35,412 nt of DNA from an uncultured Candidatus Poseidoniales archaeon (GTDB lineage Archaea; Thermoplasmatota; Poseidoniia; Poseidoniales; Poseidoniaceae), in NCBI GenBank assembly GCA_905182635.1, contig CAJJCM010000070.1, positions 1 to 35,412 of the forward strand. Reading direction: 5' to 3'. A program made the position numbers and the translations under genes. Below the pieces are notes generated by a model. The model was not told the origin of the DNA. It worked only from the letters and a program-made list of their open reading frames with translations, and did not search any database. Shown in pieces: positions 1 to 9,042 of this stretch (the stretch's first letter is position 1; each line of letters opens with the position of its first letter).

Positions 1-783
<783 letters not shown>

Positions 784-791
784 AGAAAACC

Positions 792-836
792 GGAGGCTGG
801 AGTTCTTTGTCGAACTCCAGTCTCCACCCTTTTTTT
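792..836 (+). terminator. Hairpin plus T-tract directly after the 16S rRNA
   Basis: A 14-bp stem (792-805 with 812-825, one G-U pair) closes a 6-base loop (806-811). It is followed by ACCC and seven T residues (830-836). It begins about 9 bases after the mature 16S end, so it is best read as the rRNA transcript terminator, possibly also a processing or stability element. Archaeal termination usually needs only oligo-T, so a strong hairpin is notable. Confidence 0.75.
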
Positions 837-948
837 ACGCCAGTAGCACTTTACTTTTTACACCGATATGTGCTGTTGACATCCTGAACCAAACTACATC
901 GCGGTTCTTCCAATTTTCTGCTCTTGTGAGCAGTTGCTGATTTCCGAC
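837..948. other. Intergenic spacer between 16S terminator and NAD kinase 3' end
   Basis: This spacer of about 110 bases separates the convergent 16S and NAD kinase genes. I see no tRNA, no 23S leader and no convincing ORF. A short T-run (853-857) on the + strand is the only other feature. Confidence 0.5.
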
Positions 949-1842
949 TCAATCGCCAGTAATGCTTTCATCGAGACGTGCAGTCATTGAGCGTCGGAAA
1001 GTGAGAAGCCGAAGTTTAGGTGCTTCTGTGTTGACCGTAATTGTTGCTCCTCTGTTAAAATGAACTTCATCCCAACCGTCTGGAACGACGTATCCTCTAT
1101 GCATATCAGATGTGATTGTTGTCGATTCATCTGTCCAATCCATCCACGACCAAGGTATTCTTTCGCGTTCTGCTGGAGCGATATCACGTGCGAGTACAAA
1201 ATAATGTGTCGATTTTTGTTCATCTTTGACCCGTTGAAGTAAATGTTCGAGATCACCTTTACCTGCAGCATTACTCAGCCAAGCACCTTGCCCTAGCCAA
1301 GTGGAAAAGAGCAAACCACTGCTTTGTTGAAGGCATTTATTCTCTCCTCGACGAAGATGGTATTTACTTGGTGCGTATTGATGTGTATTGGCAATCAATA
1401 AATCATTCATCGCTGGGTCAGTTGTGAATCTATTCCCAGAGGTAGTGTCAATAATCGCTTGAAGTCGAGGGAGTTCATTGACAATCGCATCGCCATTGAG
1501 GGCCGTTTCCAAATCCTCAGCAAATGTGTCGAGATTTGAGCCCATATAAAACCCGAAACTCCCCAATGGGTCTTCAGTCCTCGGATGAGAATTTATTCCA
1601 ATCACTGGAGTGGTCGCATCGATGTTGTGGGAAATACTTGTCAGCGTTCCATCGCCACCAAGAACAAGTACCAAATCACGTCCAATGAAGTCAGCACGCC
1701 GTACTTGTTCACGAGCACGAACATCGATTCGTAAGCCTCCTCGGCGTTGACTTGATTCTTCCAGTGCCTTGGTCACCAAACCAAGGCTTACATCGTGTAC
1801 TGCCTCGAAGTTTTTTTTGTAGACCAGCAAAATATCAGCCAT
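949..1842 (-). CDS. nadK: NAD kinase (ATP-NAD kinase family)
   Basis: Predicted to phosphorylate NAD to NADP in the cytosol. The 297-residue product has the family GGDGT motif at residues 62-66 (context VLVLGGDGTLTSISH), followed by a GINSHP segment and a conserved-looking GSFGFYMG stretch, then a C-terminal beta-rich region as in the NAD kinase fold. Length is normal for the family. The ATG at 1842 is supported by a strong Shine-Dalgarno sequence, AAGGAGGG, five bases upstream. The gene is convergent with the 16S rRNA and divergent from the membrane protein at 1950. The GINSHP stretch differs from common bacterial sequences, so the enzyme may belong to an archaeal or NADK2-like branch (inference). 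Confidence 0.9.
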   Translation of the reverse strand: MADILLVYKKNFEAVHDVSLGLVTKALEESSQRRGGLRIDVRAREQVRRADFIGRDLVLVLGGDGTLTSISHNIDATTPVIGINSHPRTEDPLGSFGFYMGSNLDTFAEDLETALNGDAIVNELPRLQAIIDTTSGNRFTTDPAMNDLLIANTHQYAPSKYHLRRGENKCLQQSSGLLFSTWLGQGAWLSNAAGKGDLEHLLQRVKDEQKSTHYFVLARDIAPAERERIPWSWMDWTDESTTITSDMHRGYVVPDGWDEVHFNRGATITVNTEAPKLRLLTFRRSMTARLDESITGD

Positions 1843-1847
1843 TCCAA

Positions 1848-1855
1848 CCCTCCTT
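1848..1855 (-). promoter_or_regulatory. Shine-Dalgarno site of nadK
   Basis: Read on the - strand this is AAGGAGGG, five bases before the ATG of the NAD kinase gene. It is complementary to the CCTCC at the 16S 3' end in this same window and fixes the start. Confidence 0.8.
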
Positions 1856-1949
1856 GGCTGTTGCCAAGTGGTCCTCCCTCTTCAACACCACCATGGCTCA
1901 TGAACGTGGGGAAGAAGCATTGATATGAGAGTGTAAGAATCTTTTTTTC

Positions 1950-2654
1950 ATGCAACCGAATCCTTGGGATGACGGCGAACCCATGAAGGCCGCTGAACCT
2001 AAAGTTCCGATTCAAGACAGCGCCATTGTGGGAGATGTTCACATTGGAGCAACGATTCACAATCACGAACATAGCGAACGACCAGAGTCTATTTCTTTCG
2101 ACGCCTCTCCACAGATGGCAACCCCTGCACCCATAATCGTTGGTTTGCCGCAACAGATGAATGCTCCAATGGGTCAACAAATCATGTACTTACAACCACA
2201 ATCCTCTGCTCCAAAAGTGCTCGGCATTTTTGTCATCATATGGGGTGCGATTGCCTTGCTTGGAATATTTGCGAATTTCATACCGCAGACTGACCCATGG
2301 ACTGGTGAAGTGATTGTCATTCCCGTTTCAGCAATTGCCCTCAGCATAATAAATGGAATTTTGGTTGGTTTCACTTGCATTTTGGGTGGTTCTTGGATGA
2401 CCCAATACAAGAGAAAAGGAATTCACCTTGTCTTAATCGGCATCTTGGTCTCGTATTTCGTCTATATTTTAGGTGTATTCTTAGGCGGGGATGGTGGATT
2501 GGGTGAATTTTTTGGAAACGAATCAGCAATCTTTGCCTTTTTGGTTTTTGTTCAAGGAATATGCTCGGTCATATGTGGGCTGCTGGTTGCGATTCCGCTG
2601 ATGACTTCCGCTCCAGGACTTGACGATTCATCTTTGTTTCGACGACTGAAATAA
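1950..2654 (+). CDS. Four-helix membrane protein of unknown function
   Basis: I do not recognise the family. The 234-residue product has a soluble N-terminal part of about 87 residues and four hydrophobic segments at about 88-110, 122-150, 157-178 and 192-216. There is no signal peptide, so the N-terminus is probably cytoplasmic. The soluble part holds a histidine-bearing motif, DSAIVGDVHIGATIHNHEH (residues 23-41), that could bind metal or act as a sorting tag (inference). The ATG at 1950 follows a run of seven T residues with no Shine-Dalgarno; an in-frame ATG at 1983 is an alternative. It is divergent from nadK and lies 28 bases before the YjbQ-family gene. Confidence 0.75.
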   Translation: MQPNPWDDGEPMKAAEPKVPIQDSAIVGDVHIGATIHNHEHSERPESISFDASPQMATPAPIIVGLPQQMNAPMGQQIMYLQPQSSAPKVLGIFVIIWGAIALLGIFANFIPQTDPWTGEVIVIPVSAIALSIINGILVGFTCILGGSWMTQYKRKGIHLVLIGILVSYFVYILGVFLGGDGGLGEFFGNESAIFAFLVFVQGICSVICGLLVAIPLMTSAPGLDDSSLFRRLK

Positions 2655-2682
2655 TCAACAACTACCGACTCCTGAGTGGTGC

Positions 2683-3156
2683 ATGGGCAAACTCATTACC
2701 GGTCAAGCAGCAACCTATGTCGAAGAATTATGGATCAACACGGATGAACGGTATGAAATCCGTTGTATTACCCAAGATGTTGAACGCATTGTTGCAGAAA
2801 GCGGCATTCATGACGGACTTGTTCTGGTTAATCCGATGCATATCACAGCCTCATGTTATGTGAATGACCTTGAACACGGTTTACACCATGACATCATGAA
2901 ATGGCTCGAAAAGATTGCACCATTTTATGGGCGCGATGGTCGCGAAGGAGAGGAGTATCATCATCACCGTACCGGAGAAGATAATGGCGATGCACATTTG
3001 AAACGCCAATTACTTGGACAACAAGTCACTATGCCAGTTCGCAATGGGAAACTCCATCTTGGAACTTGGGAACAAATTCACTATGCTGAATTTGATGGAT
3101 GTCGCGATAAACGAATCCTGGTCAAAGTGTTTGGAGTACTTGCCTTAAACCCGTAA
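2683..3156 (+). CDS. YjbQ/UPF0047 family protein
   Basis: The 157-residue product matches the UPF0047 (YjbQ) family in layout. It has an early strand region, a segment around ITASCYVNDLE, and HHDIMKWLEKIAPFY. These are followed by a histidine-rich EYHHHRTGEDNGDAHLKRQLLG region and the typical LGTWEQIHYAEFDGCRDKR close. Conserved histidines and acidic residues suggest a metal or phosphate site. Bacterial and archaeal members have been reported to show weak thiamine phosphate synthase activity, but the physiological role is unsettled. Length is slightly above the usual 130-140 residues. It sits in a co-directional run with short gaps on each side. Confidence 0.88.
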   Translation: MGKLITGQAATYVEELWINTDERYEIRCITQDVERIVAESGIHDGLVLVNPMHITASCYVNDLEHGLHHDIMKWLEKIAPFYGRDGREGEEYHHHRTGEDNGDAHLKRQLLGQQVTMPVRNGKLHLGTWEQIHYAEFDGCRDKRILVKVFGVLALNP

Positions 3157-3211
3157 TTATTAGTATTCTTTCAGTAGGTAATGCTTTACAGGCCCCTACT
3201 TTGGAACAACC

Positions 3212-4585
3212 ATGTCACTCGATGGTGTTAATCTCGATAGAGGATTTTTTCAATTTACTATGCCCTATCATTGGCTCAGTTGGATTGGTTGGGTAATCGG
3301 ACTTTTGATGGTCTTAGGTGGTCTTGTGACTTTCATGGATGGGGGAGGAATAATTACTGCTTTCGGTTTTTTCGTAATTGCCCTGCTTTCTCCTGCCTCA
3401 CTCGAAGCTGACCTTCATAACGTCCGTAAGAACGCACCACAACCAAATGATTTGGAAGAGGCTGCATTAAAAAATGGTCATGAGATGGAATCTTGGTTCT
3501 TTGGCCGTTCATCCTACAGTCCAACCAATGACCCAAATGACTGGATTCTTTCAGCTCCTGGGCCCTCGACTTGGAACCAAGAAGACCGTTATGCTCCTGA
3601 TGGTGACGGTTCCGCACTTCCAGAACATCCAACGAAAGTAGGAACGCCTATTCCCGCAACGTTGGCAACGTTTGGAATCAGTATGGTTTTGTTCATTATA
3701 CTTCTTTCAGTCTCCCTCGGTATGCTTATTCTCGCAGAACAAGATGCATTTGCGAATGAAGAAGTTGTAGACGGCCAAGGGTCACTTGAGTTCACCCCAC
3801 TGGTGATGAGTATTGTCGGTGTGGTCTGGTTGATTATCGGATACCGCCAACATAAGAAACAGCAACAAATGATTGATACTCCAACCTCTTTAGTTCGCTC
3901 AGTAGCAGTCGGGTCAGCAGAACTCGTTGGACAAGTTCGTCCAGCACCTGAGCAATGGATCAATGTCGTTGTTGACGGAAATCAGCAACGTATGATACCT
4001 GGATGCGTAGATTACAAGTGGCTCTACGAAGTCTATGTTTGCCGACAGGTGACTTCAACAGACTCTGATGGGAATACAACCACGACAGAAGAATGCAATT
4101 GGCAAAATGTTCGTTCGGACAAAGGCGATGTTCCTTTCATGCTTCATGATGGTACGGGCGGAATTCGTGTTGAATCGGGTACTTTTAAGAGAAAGCACCT
4201 CGGGAATTTCATCAAGCAATGGACTTCAAGCCATGCAGATACATTACGAGACCATTTCAAAACCGAATTCGCTGCTCGGCTCTTTAGTGGCGGGGATGTC
4301 CGTAAACATCGATGGACTGCTCATGCGCTTCGTATCGGAAATCCAGTCTATTTGTTGGGAATGGTCAAACCTCGAGCAAGAGACGAACTTACGAACGAGG
4401 GTTTGGATGGTACAATTGGCCATACGACCATCTCAGTTCATGGTGAGGATCATCCCGGGATGAAAGCAAATATTCAGCGTGGTACTGAACTTGCAAATTT
4501 GGGTAGGATTCGTTCATCAGCGGAATTGCTAATTATGCCAATCGTCTGTGTTCTTTGTGGGATAGGCATGTTTGCGCTTCTTTGA
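3212..4585 (+). CDS. GIDE/BAM-like multi-pass membrane protein (first of tandem pair)
   Basis: The 457-residue product has two N-terminal hydrophobic segments (about 21-42 and 46-62), two central ones (about 148-175 and 195-212) and one at the C-terminus (about 436-457). The soluble block at about 225-420 resembles the GIDE/BAM ('beside a membrane') domain known from mitochondrial MUL1/MAPL and from prokaryotic membrane proteins. Matching elements are a SVAVGSAELVGQVRP start, then CVDYKWLYEVYVC, then VPFMLHDGTGGIRVE. There is no RING finger, so it is not predicted to be a ubiquitin ligase. It is followed 41 bases later by a same-length paralogue. Family membership is by motif resemblance; function is unknown. 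Confidence 0.75.
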   Translation: MSLDGVNLDRGFFQFTMPYHWLSWIGWVIGLLMVLGGLVTFMDGGGIITAFGFFVIALLSPASLEADLHNVRKNAPQPNDLEEAALKNGHEMESWFFGRSSYSPTNDPNDWILSAPGPSTWNQEDRYAPDGDGSALPEHPTKVGTPIPATLATFGISMVLFIILLSVSLGMLILAEQDAFANEEVVDGQGSLEFTPLVMSIVGVVWLIIGYRQHKKQQQMIDTPTSLVRSVAVGSAELVGQVRPAPEQWINVVVDGNQQRMIPGCVDYKWLYEVYVCRQVTSTDSDGNTTTTEECNWQNVRSDKGDVPFMLHDGTGGIRVESGTFKRKHLGNFIKQWTSSHADTLRDHFKTEFAARLFSGGDVRKHRWTAHALRIGNPVYLLGMVKPRARDELTNEGLDGTIGHTTISVHGEDHPGMKANIQRGTELANLGRIRSSAELLIMPIVCVLCGIGMFALL

Positions 4586-4626
4586 AACACCACAGACTTC
4601 AAGACCTGTATTGAAAACCACTTGGC

Positions 4627-6000
4627 ATGGATGGCAAGGCGCCAGAATTACGCGGCGGATTTTTCATCGCTTCTCTTCCCTATACACAGGAAATGTGGAT
4701 TGGCTGGTCCCTCGGTGCACTGCTCTATGTTTTCGGCTTTTTCTTCAGTCCGTTTTGGGCCTTGTGTGGTCTTCTTCTGCTTATCTTTAACACCCCGCAC
4801 CCGTTTGCTCGAGAACTTGAACAATTCAAAGAAAAAGTATCCGACGAAAAGTTTCTCCATACCTATGCTGAAGAACGAGGCCACAGTTTTGAAAAGTACT
4901 GGCTTCCGAAGAGTCTGGATGGATTGAAGAACAATGCAGGAGAATGGCATTTCCCAACACCGAGTAAGCACGTTTGGAACTTGAAAGAACCTTATGTTGA
5001 AGACCAAGAAGGTTCATTGCTTTTTGAACACCCCTTCATGGTTGGTCCACCAAAGCCACCACTTTTCACACTCCGAGCAGTGTATTTCTCTCTCGGTCTC
5101 TTGATGCTTCAGTACTGGGGTGCTGTATCCGTTTTCAAATATCATTTGGATACGACCGTAGCGATTTTTGTGTTCTTAATGGAGTTCACATCGAGTCCAA
5201 TCTTTGGTATTGCTTTTGGAAGTGTCATCGTCCTCTCTTTATTGTATTTTTTCATATTCTTTTTATCGTCTTTATCAAAATCGATAGGCAACATGGAAAT
5301 GATCGAGATGCAAACTTCACTCGTCAGCTCAGCCCTCGTAGGAGAGGTGGAATTGATTGGTCAAGCACGACCAGGCCCACATGGTGCCCTGAAAATCTTT
5401 GTCGATGATAACCCTGCAATGTCGTGTGAAAATATTGTTTGTTATGAATGGGTGCGTGAAGACTTCCCGGCACAGGGTGATATGCCTATTTGGGCTACAC
5501 GGAACTTTTTCATGTATGGAGTTGGAAAAATATATTCAGTTTTTAATTTAATGTACCATCATGTATTCAATCTTATCAAATCACACACGCATGAATCTGC
5601 TCGCCAGAGTGGAGGTGTACCTTTCATTCTTCACGATGGAAGCGGTGGTATGCGAGTTGAACCTTCGATGTTTAAGAGAGTTCATTATCAAGTCCCACTC
5701 AATGTGTGGGACATCGGTTCCACTCGGTGGACTCTTTACGGATTGAGGCTGGGCGATCCGGTGTACATCCATGGGGAAATCACCACTCGTTCGGAAGAAG
5801 AACTGTCTGAAGAAAAAATTGATGAAACGCTGAGTAATTCGCTTCTCAAGGTCATTGGAAATGAAGACCCTCCTGGCAAAGAACTTATTCTGATTCAAGG
5901 CACTGAATACAGTATTCTTGCCTACGCCTACTCGCTGATGGAAACGCTCTATCTCCCGGTATTCTATCTGACTGTGTTTTTCATCCTCGGAATAGTATGA
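4627..6000 (+). CDS. GIDE/BAM-like multi-pass membrane protein (second of tandem pair)
   Basis: This is a diverged paralogue of the preceding gene, also 457 residues. Shared blocks in the same order include GFF..SLPY..WIGW near the N-terminus, LVSSALVGEVELIGQARPGP, GGVPFILHDGSGGMRVEPSMFKR, RWTLYGLRLGDPVYIHGEI, and an acidic ED.PG segment before the C-terminal hydrophobic helix. It differs in the middle of the soluble domain, where the first copy has a TSTDSDGNTTTTEE loop and this copy has an aromatic segment around IWATRNFFMYGVGKIYS. No RING or catalytic motif is seen. The pair probably arose by duplication and may act as a hetero-oligomer (inference). Confidence 0.75.
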   Translation: MDGKAPELRGGFFIASLPYTQEMWIGWSLGALLYVFGFFFSPFWALCGLLLLIFNTPHPFARELEQFKEKVSDEKFLHTYAEERGHSFEKYWLPKSLDGLKNNAGEWHFPTPSKHVWNLKEPYVEDQEGSLLFEHPFMVGPPKPPLFTLRAVYFSLGLLMLQYWGAVSVFKYHLDTTVAIFVFLMEFTSSPIFGIAFGSVIVLSLLYFFIFFLSSLSKSIGNMEMIEMQTSLVSSALVGEVELIGQARPGPHGALKIFVDDNPAMSCENIVCYEWVREDFPAQGDMPIWATRNFFMYGVGKIYSVFNLMYHHVFNLIKSHTHESARQSGGVPFILHDGSGGMRVEPSMFKRVHYQVPLNVWDIGSTRWTLYGLRLGDPVYIHGEITTRSEEELSEEKIDETLSNSLLKVIGNEDPPGKELILIQGTEYSILAYAYSLMETLYLPVFYLTVFFILGIV

Positions 6001-6030
6001 AGTTATCAGTCGATACGCTTTCGAAGTATC

Positions 6031-7251
6031 ATGGCAGATGATGTAGTCATTGTTGGCGGAGCAAGAACACCATTTTGTGAATGGGTTGGCGGTAAGCGTG
6101 GCGATGGTAAACAAGGTGGATTATTGAAGTCAATGACTGCTCAAGACCTCGGTGGTTTGGCAATAAAAGGCGCTCTTGAAAAGACGGGCACAGACCCTTC
6201 ATCGGTCGACCATGTCGTCATGGGCTATGCTTTACAGACATGTTCTCAATCGATTTATGGTTCACGTCATGCAGGTCTTAAAGGGGGTATACCTCAAGAA
6301 GTTCCAATGCTCACACTCTCTCGGATTTGTGGATCAGGTGTCCAGTCGATCATCACTGGGGCACAAATGATCATGCTTGGAGAAGCATCGACCGTCGTTT
6401 CAGGTGGAATGGAAAACCTCAGTCAAGCGCCTCACGTAATGCGTGGTGGGCGTGAAGGATGGAGACTCGGTCGTTCACCTCAGGTCGAAGATTACATGAT
6501 GACAAACCTTCAAGACATGACATGTGGCTTGTTTATGGCTCAAACTTCGGATGAAATCTGCAACCGAAAGGGTGTTACTCGTGAAGAAATCGATGCATAT
6601 GCTGCTCGTTCACACGCTCGTATTACGGCATCGATTGAAAACGATGTTTTTGAGCAAGAAATCATTCCTGTGACCATTAAGGGTCGTCGGGGAGATACGA
6701 TTGTAACGCACAAAGACGAAGACCATGTGGTCAAAAGCACAACAGAAGAATCACTGGCTAAACTCCCAACAGCATTTGGACCCGATTCATTTGTCACTGC
6801 AGGAAATGCTTCAGGTGTCGTCGATGGTGCAGCTGCTGTGGTCATCAAATCCGCATCACAAGCAAAAGCCGATGGCGATGAACCGCTTGCACGAATCGTC
6901 TCTTGGGGAATCGTAGGACTTGAACCTGCCATCATGGCTTATGGGCCTGTTCCTTCATCCCGTAAGGCCTTGGAGAAGGCTGGGCTCACAACAGACGATA
7001 TCGACCGCTGGGAGATTAACGAAGCCTTCGCCGGTCAAGCAGTTGCTTGTATCAAGGACCTTGAACTCGATGTGGAGAAAGTAAATGTCAACGGCGGTGC
7101 TGTTGGTTTGGGCCATCCACTTGCAGCAACGGGAACACGTTTGGTTCTCACACTCGCCTACGAATTGAAGCGCTGTGGTGGACGCTATGGTGTTGCAACT
7201 GCATGCATTGGTGGCGGTCAAGGTATTGCCATGGTTATTGAATCTCTTTGA
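6031..7251 (+). CDS. Acetyl-CoA acetyltransferase (thiolase)
   Basis: The 406-residue product is a full-length thiolase, condensing two acetyl-CoA or cleaving 3-ketoacyl-CoA. The nucleophilic cysteine is Cys100 in LSRICGSGVQS. The NEAFAGQAVA motif follows, then His362 in NGGAVGLGHPLAATG and the second catalytic cysteine Cys392 in ATACIGGGQG. This complete catalytic set marks the degradative/biosynthetic thiolase I/II type rather than the archaeal thiolase usually paired with HMG-CoA synthase and a DUF35 protein, neither of which is adjacent. It is more likely used in fatty acid or short-chain acyl-CoA metabolism, but a mevalonate role cannot be excluded. The ATG lies 30 bases after the previous stop. 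Confidence 0.95.
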   Translation: MADDVVIVGGARTPFCEWVGGKRGDGKQGGLLKSMTAQDLGGLAIKGALEKTGTDPSSVDHVVMGYALQTCSQSIYGSRHAGLKGGIPQEVPMLTLSRICGSGVQSIITGAQMIMLGEASTVVSGGMENLSQAPHVMRGGREGWRLGRSPQVEDYMMTNLQDMTCGLFMAQTSDEICNRKGVTREEIDAYAARSHARITASIENDVFEQEIIPVTIKGRRGDTIVTHKDEDHVVKSTTEESLAKLPTAFGPDSFVTAGNASGVVDGAAAVVIKSASQAKADGDEPLARIVSWGIVGLEPAIMAYGPVPSSRKALEKAGLTTDDIDRWEINEAFAGQAVACIKDLELDVEKVNVNGGAVGLGHPLAATGTRLVLTLAYELKRCGGRYGVATACIGGGQGIAMVIESL

Positions 7252-7345
7252 GTGATTCAATTTTCATCTTCTTGCTCTCACTGTTCAATCACAATGAGTT
7301 GTAACAAACATGAATCTATAAGCGAGTCGAACACCATTCACGACT

Positions 7346-7828
7346 ATGGATACACTTGCAATGACTACATTTTGGATATCATCGATACTTATTCTTCCGA
7401 TCTGGAGTCTTATGTGGTTCATGCCAAAGCATGAACTTACCAAAAAATTTGTCGGAGATCTTCGGTGGTCAGTTTTACCTCTGCTCATCCCATATACTCT
7501 TCTCGCACTTCCAAATGCACCGGATATTCTTTGGACATTCATGACGCAGATGCCAACTCCAGAAATTGTAGTTGAATTATTTGAGAATGAACAAATAGTC
7601 GCTCTTGCCTGGTTACACATGCTTGCTTTTGATGTGTTTGTTGGACGGTATGTTTGGTTGCGAATGCTTGCTGCCGACCGTCCAATGTATGTATCCACAC
7701 CGATTCTCGTTCTTTGCACAATGATGGCTCCACTCGGATTCTTACTTGGACTTCTTGCAACCTGGCAACAACACGATATCGGTGAAATGAAATTTAAGGT
7801 TCACTCGGATGCTTCTGTTGAAATCTAA
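7346..7828 (+). CDS. ABA4-like integral membrane protein (DUF4281)
   Basis: The 160-residue protein has about four transmembrane helices (near 8-26, 41-60, 83-105 and 117-140). It carries the hallmark of the ABA4/DUF4281 family, ALAWLHMLAFDVFVGRYVW, plus the PLGFLLGLLATW close. Plant ABA4 is needed for neoxanthin formation; prokaryotic homologues are uncharacterised. In a probably rhodopsin-bearing lineage a carotenoid or retinal link is attractive, but that is inference. It precedes a DUF2071 gene with essentially no gap, and that gene is in turn overlapped by a DCC-thioredoxin gene, so the three look like one transcription unit. Confidence 0.8.
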   Translation: MDTLAMTTFWISSILILPIWSLMWFMPKHELTKKFVGDLRWSVLPLLIPYTLLALPNAPDILWTFMTQMPTPEIVVELFENEQIVALAWLHMLAFDVFVGRYVWLRMLAADRPMYVSTPILVLCTMMAPLGFLLGLLATWQQHDIGEMKFKVHSDASVEI

Positions 7829-7832
7829 GAGG

Positions 7833-8621
7833 ATGATTCAAGACCATTCTCTCTTTGCAACAACCATGGCAGCAAACCATCAACTGGATTGTAGCCACAT
7901 TCCGTTTGCAATGCCTTTGAGAAAAAGTACATTGTACCAAAATTGGAAAAATCTCACCTTCATGCATTGGAAAGTTGATGCACAACTGCTGAAAAAACAT
8001 ATTCCTGAAGGCCTTGAAATTGACCTCTATAATGGAGAGGCCTATATTGGCGTCATTCCATTCACCATGGAAAAGGTCCGTCCAAGAGGACTTCCTTGGG
8101 TTCCTTTCATCTCGACCTTTGGTGAATTTAATATTCGAGCATATGTTACGAAAGATGGAATTCCCGGAGTCTTCTTCCTTACCCTTGATGCCCAAAGCAG
8201 AGTTACATGCTTTCATGCACCGCGCTCATATGGCCTTGCATATCGTTATGCAAAAGCCAAAGTTCAAGTTCAAACGGATGAGTGTTATTCCTGGTCTTCT
8301 CGACGTAGGGCTGGTGGTGAATCCTTGATTGGTACTACAAACAGTTCGGGTCCGATGGAACTGGCAGTTCAAGGTTCACTCGAATATTTCCTCTTTGAAC
8401 GTTACAGTTTGTATACATGGCACCAAGGCGTATTACATCGTGCATATACGCATCATCTTCCTTGGAAGTATTGTGCAGCACAGGTTGAGGTTGAGACAAA
8501 TACGTTGTTGGAATCATACCACCTTGGTATTGAAAAAATCCTTCATCCTGAACACATCCATATGAGTCCAGGAGTAAATGTCCAAACTTGGAATATTGAA
8601 CCGATTGAGGTGATGGAATGA
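7833..8621 (+). CDS. DUF2071 (YqjF-like) family protein
   Basis: The product matches DUF2071/COG3361 in sequence and spacing. Visible elements are LTFMHWKVDAQLLKKHIPEGLEIDLYNGEAYIGVIPF, then the RAYVTKDGIPGVFFLTLDA segment and the later YLFERY-like region (here FLFERYSLYT). No enzymatic function is established for the family. The start is uncertain. ATG 7833 is preceded directly by GAGG; ATG 7809 would overlap the upstream gene; ATG 7866 and 7911 are in frame and closer to the usual family start. The 3' end overlaps the next gene by four bases (ATGA), implying translational coupling. Confidence 0.83.
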   Translation: MIQDHSLFATTMAANHQLDCSHIPFAMPLRKSTLYQNWKNLTFMHWKVDAQLLKKHIPEGLEIDLYNGEAYIGVIPFTMEKVRPRGLPWVPFISTFGEFNIRAYVTKDGIPGVFFLTLDAQSRVTCFHAPRSYGLAYRYAKAKVQVQTDECYSWSSRRRAGGESLIGTTNSSGPMELAVQGSLEYFLFERYSLYTWHQGVLHRAYTHHLPWKYCAAQVEVETNTLLESYHLGIEKILHPEHIHMSPGVNVQTWNIEPIEVME

Positions 8622-9010
8622 CAAGTAAAGATATCATTTTGATGGATGGTGATTGTGGACTCTGCACCCATACAGCAGTGTTTCTTAATCCACGCCTCAA
8701 ACAACAACATTCGATTCGTTTTCTTGCGATTGAAAGTAAAGAAGGCCAGCAACTTATTTCGACCTTTCCGGAAAAATTCCAACTTGCGGATAGCGTCTAT
8801 CTGATTCGTGACGGTAAACCCTACATGCGTTCTGCAGCAGCCATTCGTTGTCTTCTTTACATGAAATGGTATTACTCAATGTGGTATCCATTGGTTTGGT
8901 TAATACCTTTGCCCCTCCGTAATTTTGTGTACCGGATAGTCGCTCGATATCGCCATCGTGTATTCAAGCGACCGGCGACATGTATTTTTCCTGGCTTGAA
9001 TCCAGAGTGA
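8618..9010 (+). CDS. DCC family thiol-disulfide oxidoreductase (DUF393)
   Basis: The 130-residue product starts with the family motif MDGDCGLC (cysteines 13 and 16) in a thioredoxin-like CxxC position. It continues with IRFLAIES, SVYLIRDGKPYMRSAAAIRCL and a hydrophobic, tryptophan-rich IPLPLRNFVYRIVARYRHRVF tail, all typical of DUF393. It may perform disulfide or redox chemistry at the membrane, but the substrate is unknown. Its ATG overlaps the stop of the DUF2071 gene (ATGA). The gene family is often found beside light-response genes in marine bacteria (general knowledge, recalled rather than checked here). Confidence 0.88.
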   Translation: MTSKDIILMDGDCGLCTHTAVFLNPRLKQQHSIRFLAIESKEGQQLISTFPEKFQLADSVYLIRDGKPYMRSAAAIRCLLYMKWYYSMWYPLVWLIPLPLRNFVYRIVARYRHRVFKRPATCIFPGLNPE

Positions 9011-9042
9011 AACATCATGACCTTCGGCTTGCTAGCAGTGTC

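Noticed and set aside
984-2180. Small frames overlapping nadK and the 1950 membrane protein on other frames
   Set aside because: Shadows of strongly supported genes; the translations lack motifs and have atypical composition.
3212-6000. Ubiquitin ligase (MUL1-like) activity for the GIDE-like pair
   Set aside because: No RING finger cysteines or histidines are present in either protein; only the membrane-flanked domain is similar.
5581-6114. 177-residue frame on the - strand across the second GIDE-like gene and thiolase start
   Set aside because: Antisense to two genes with clear family motifs; low-complexity aromatic translation without recognisable domains.
7252-7345. Possible tRNA or small RNA between thiolase and the ABA4-like gene (GAGTCGAACACC resembles a T-arm)
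   Set aside because: No acceptor stem or anticodon arm can be folded around it in this 94-base gap.
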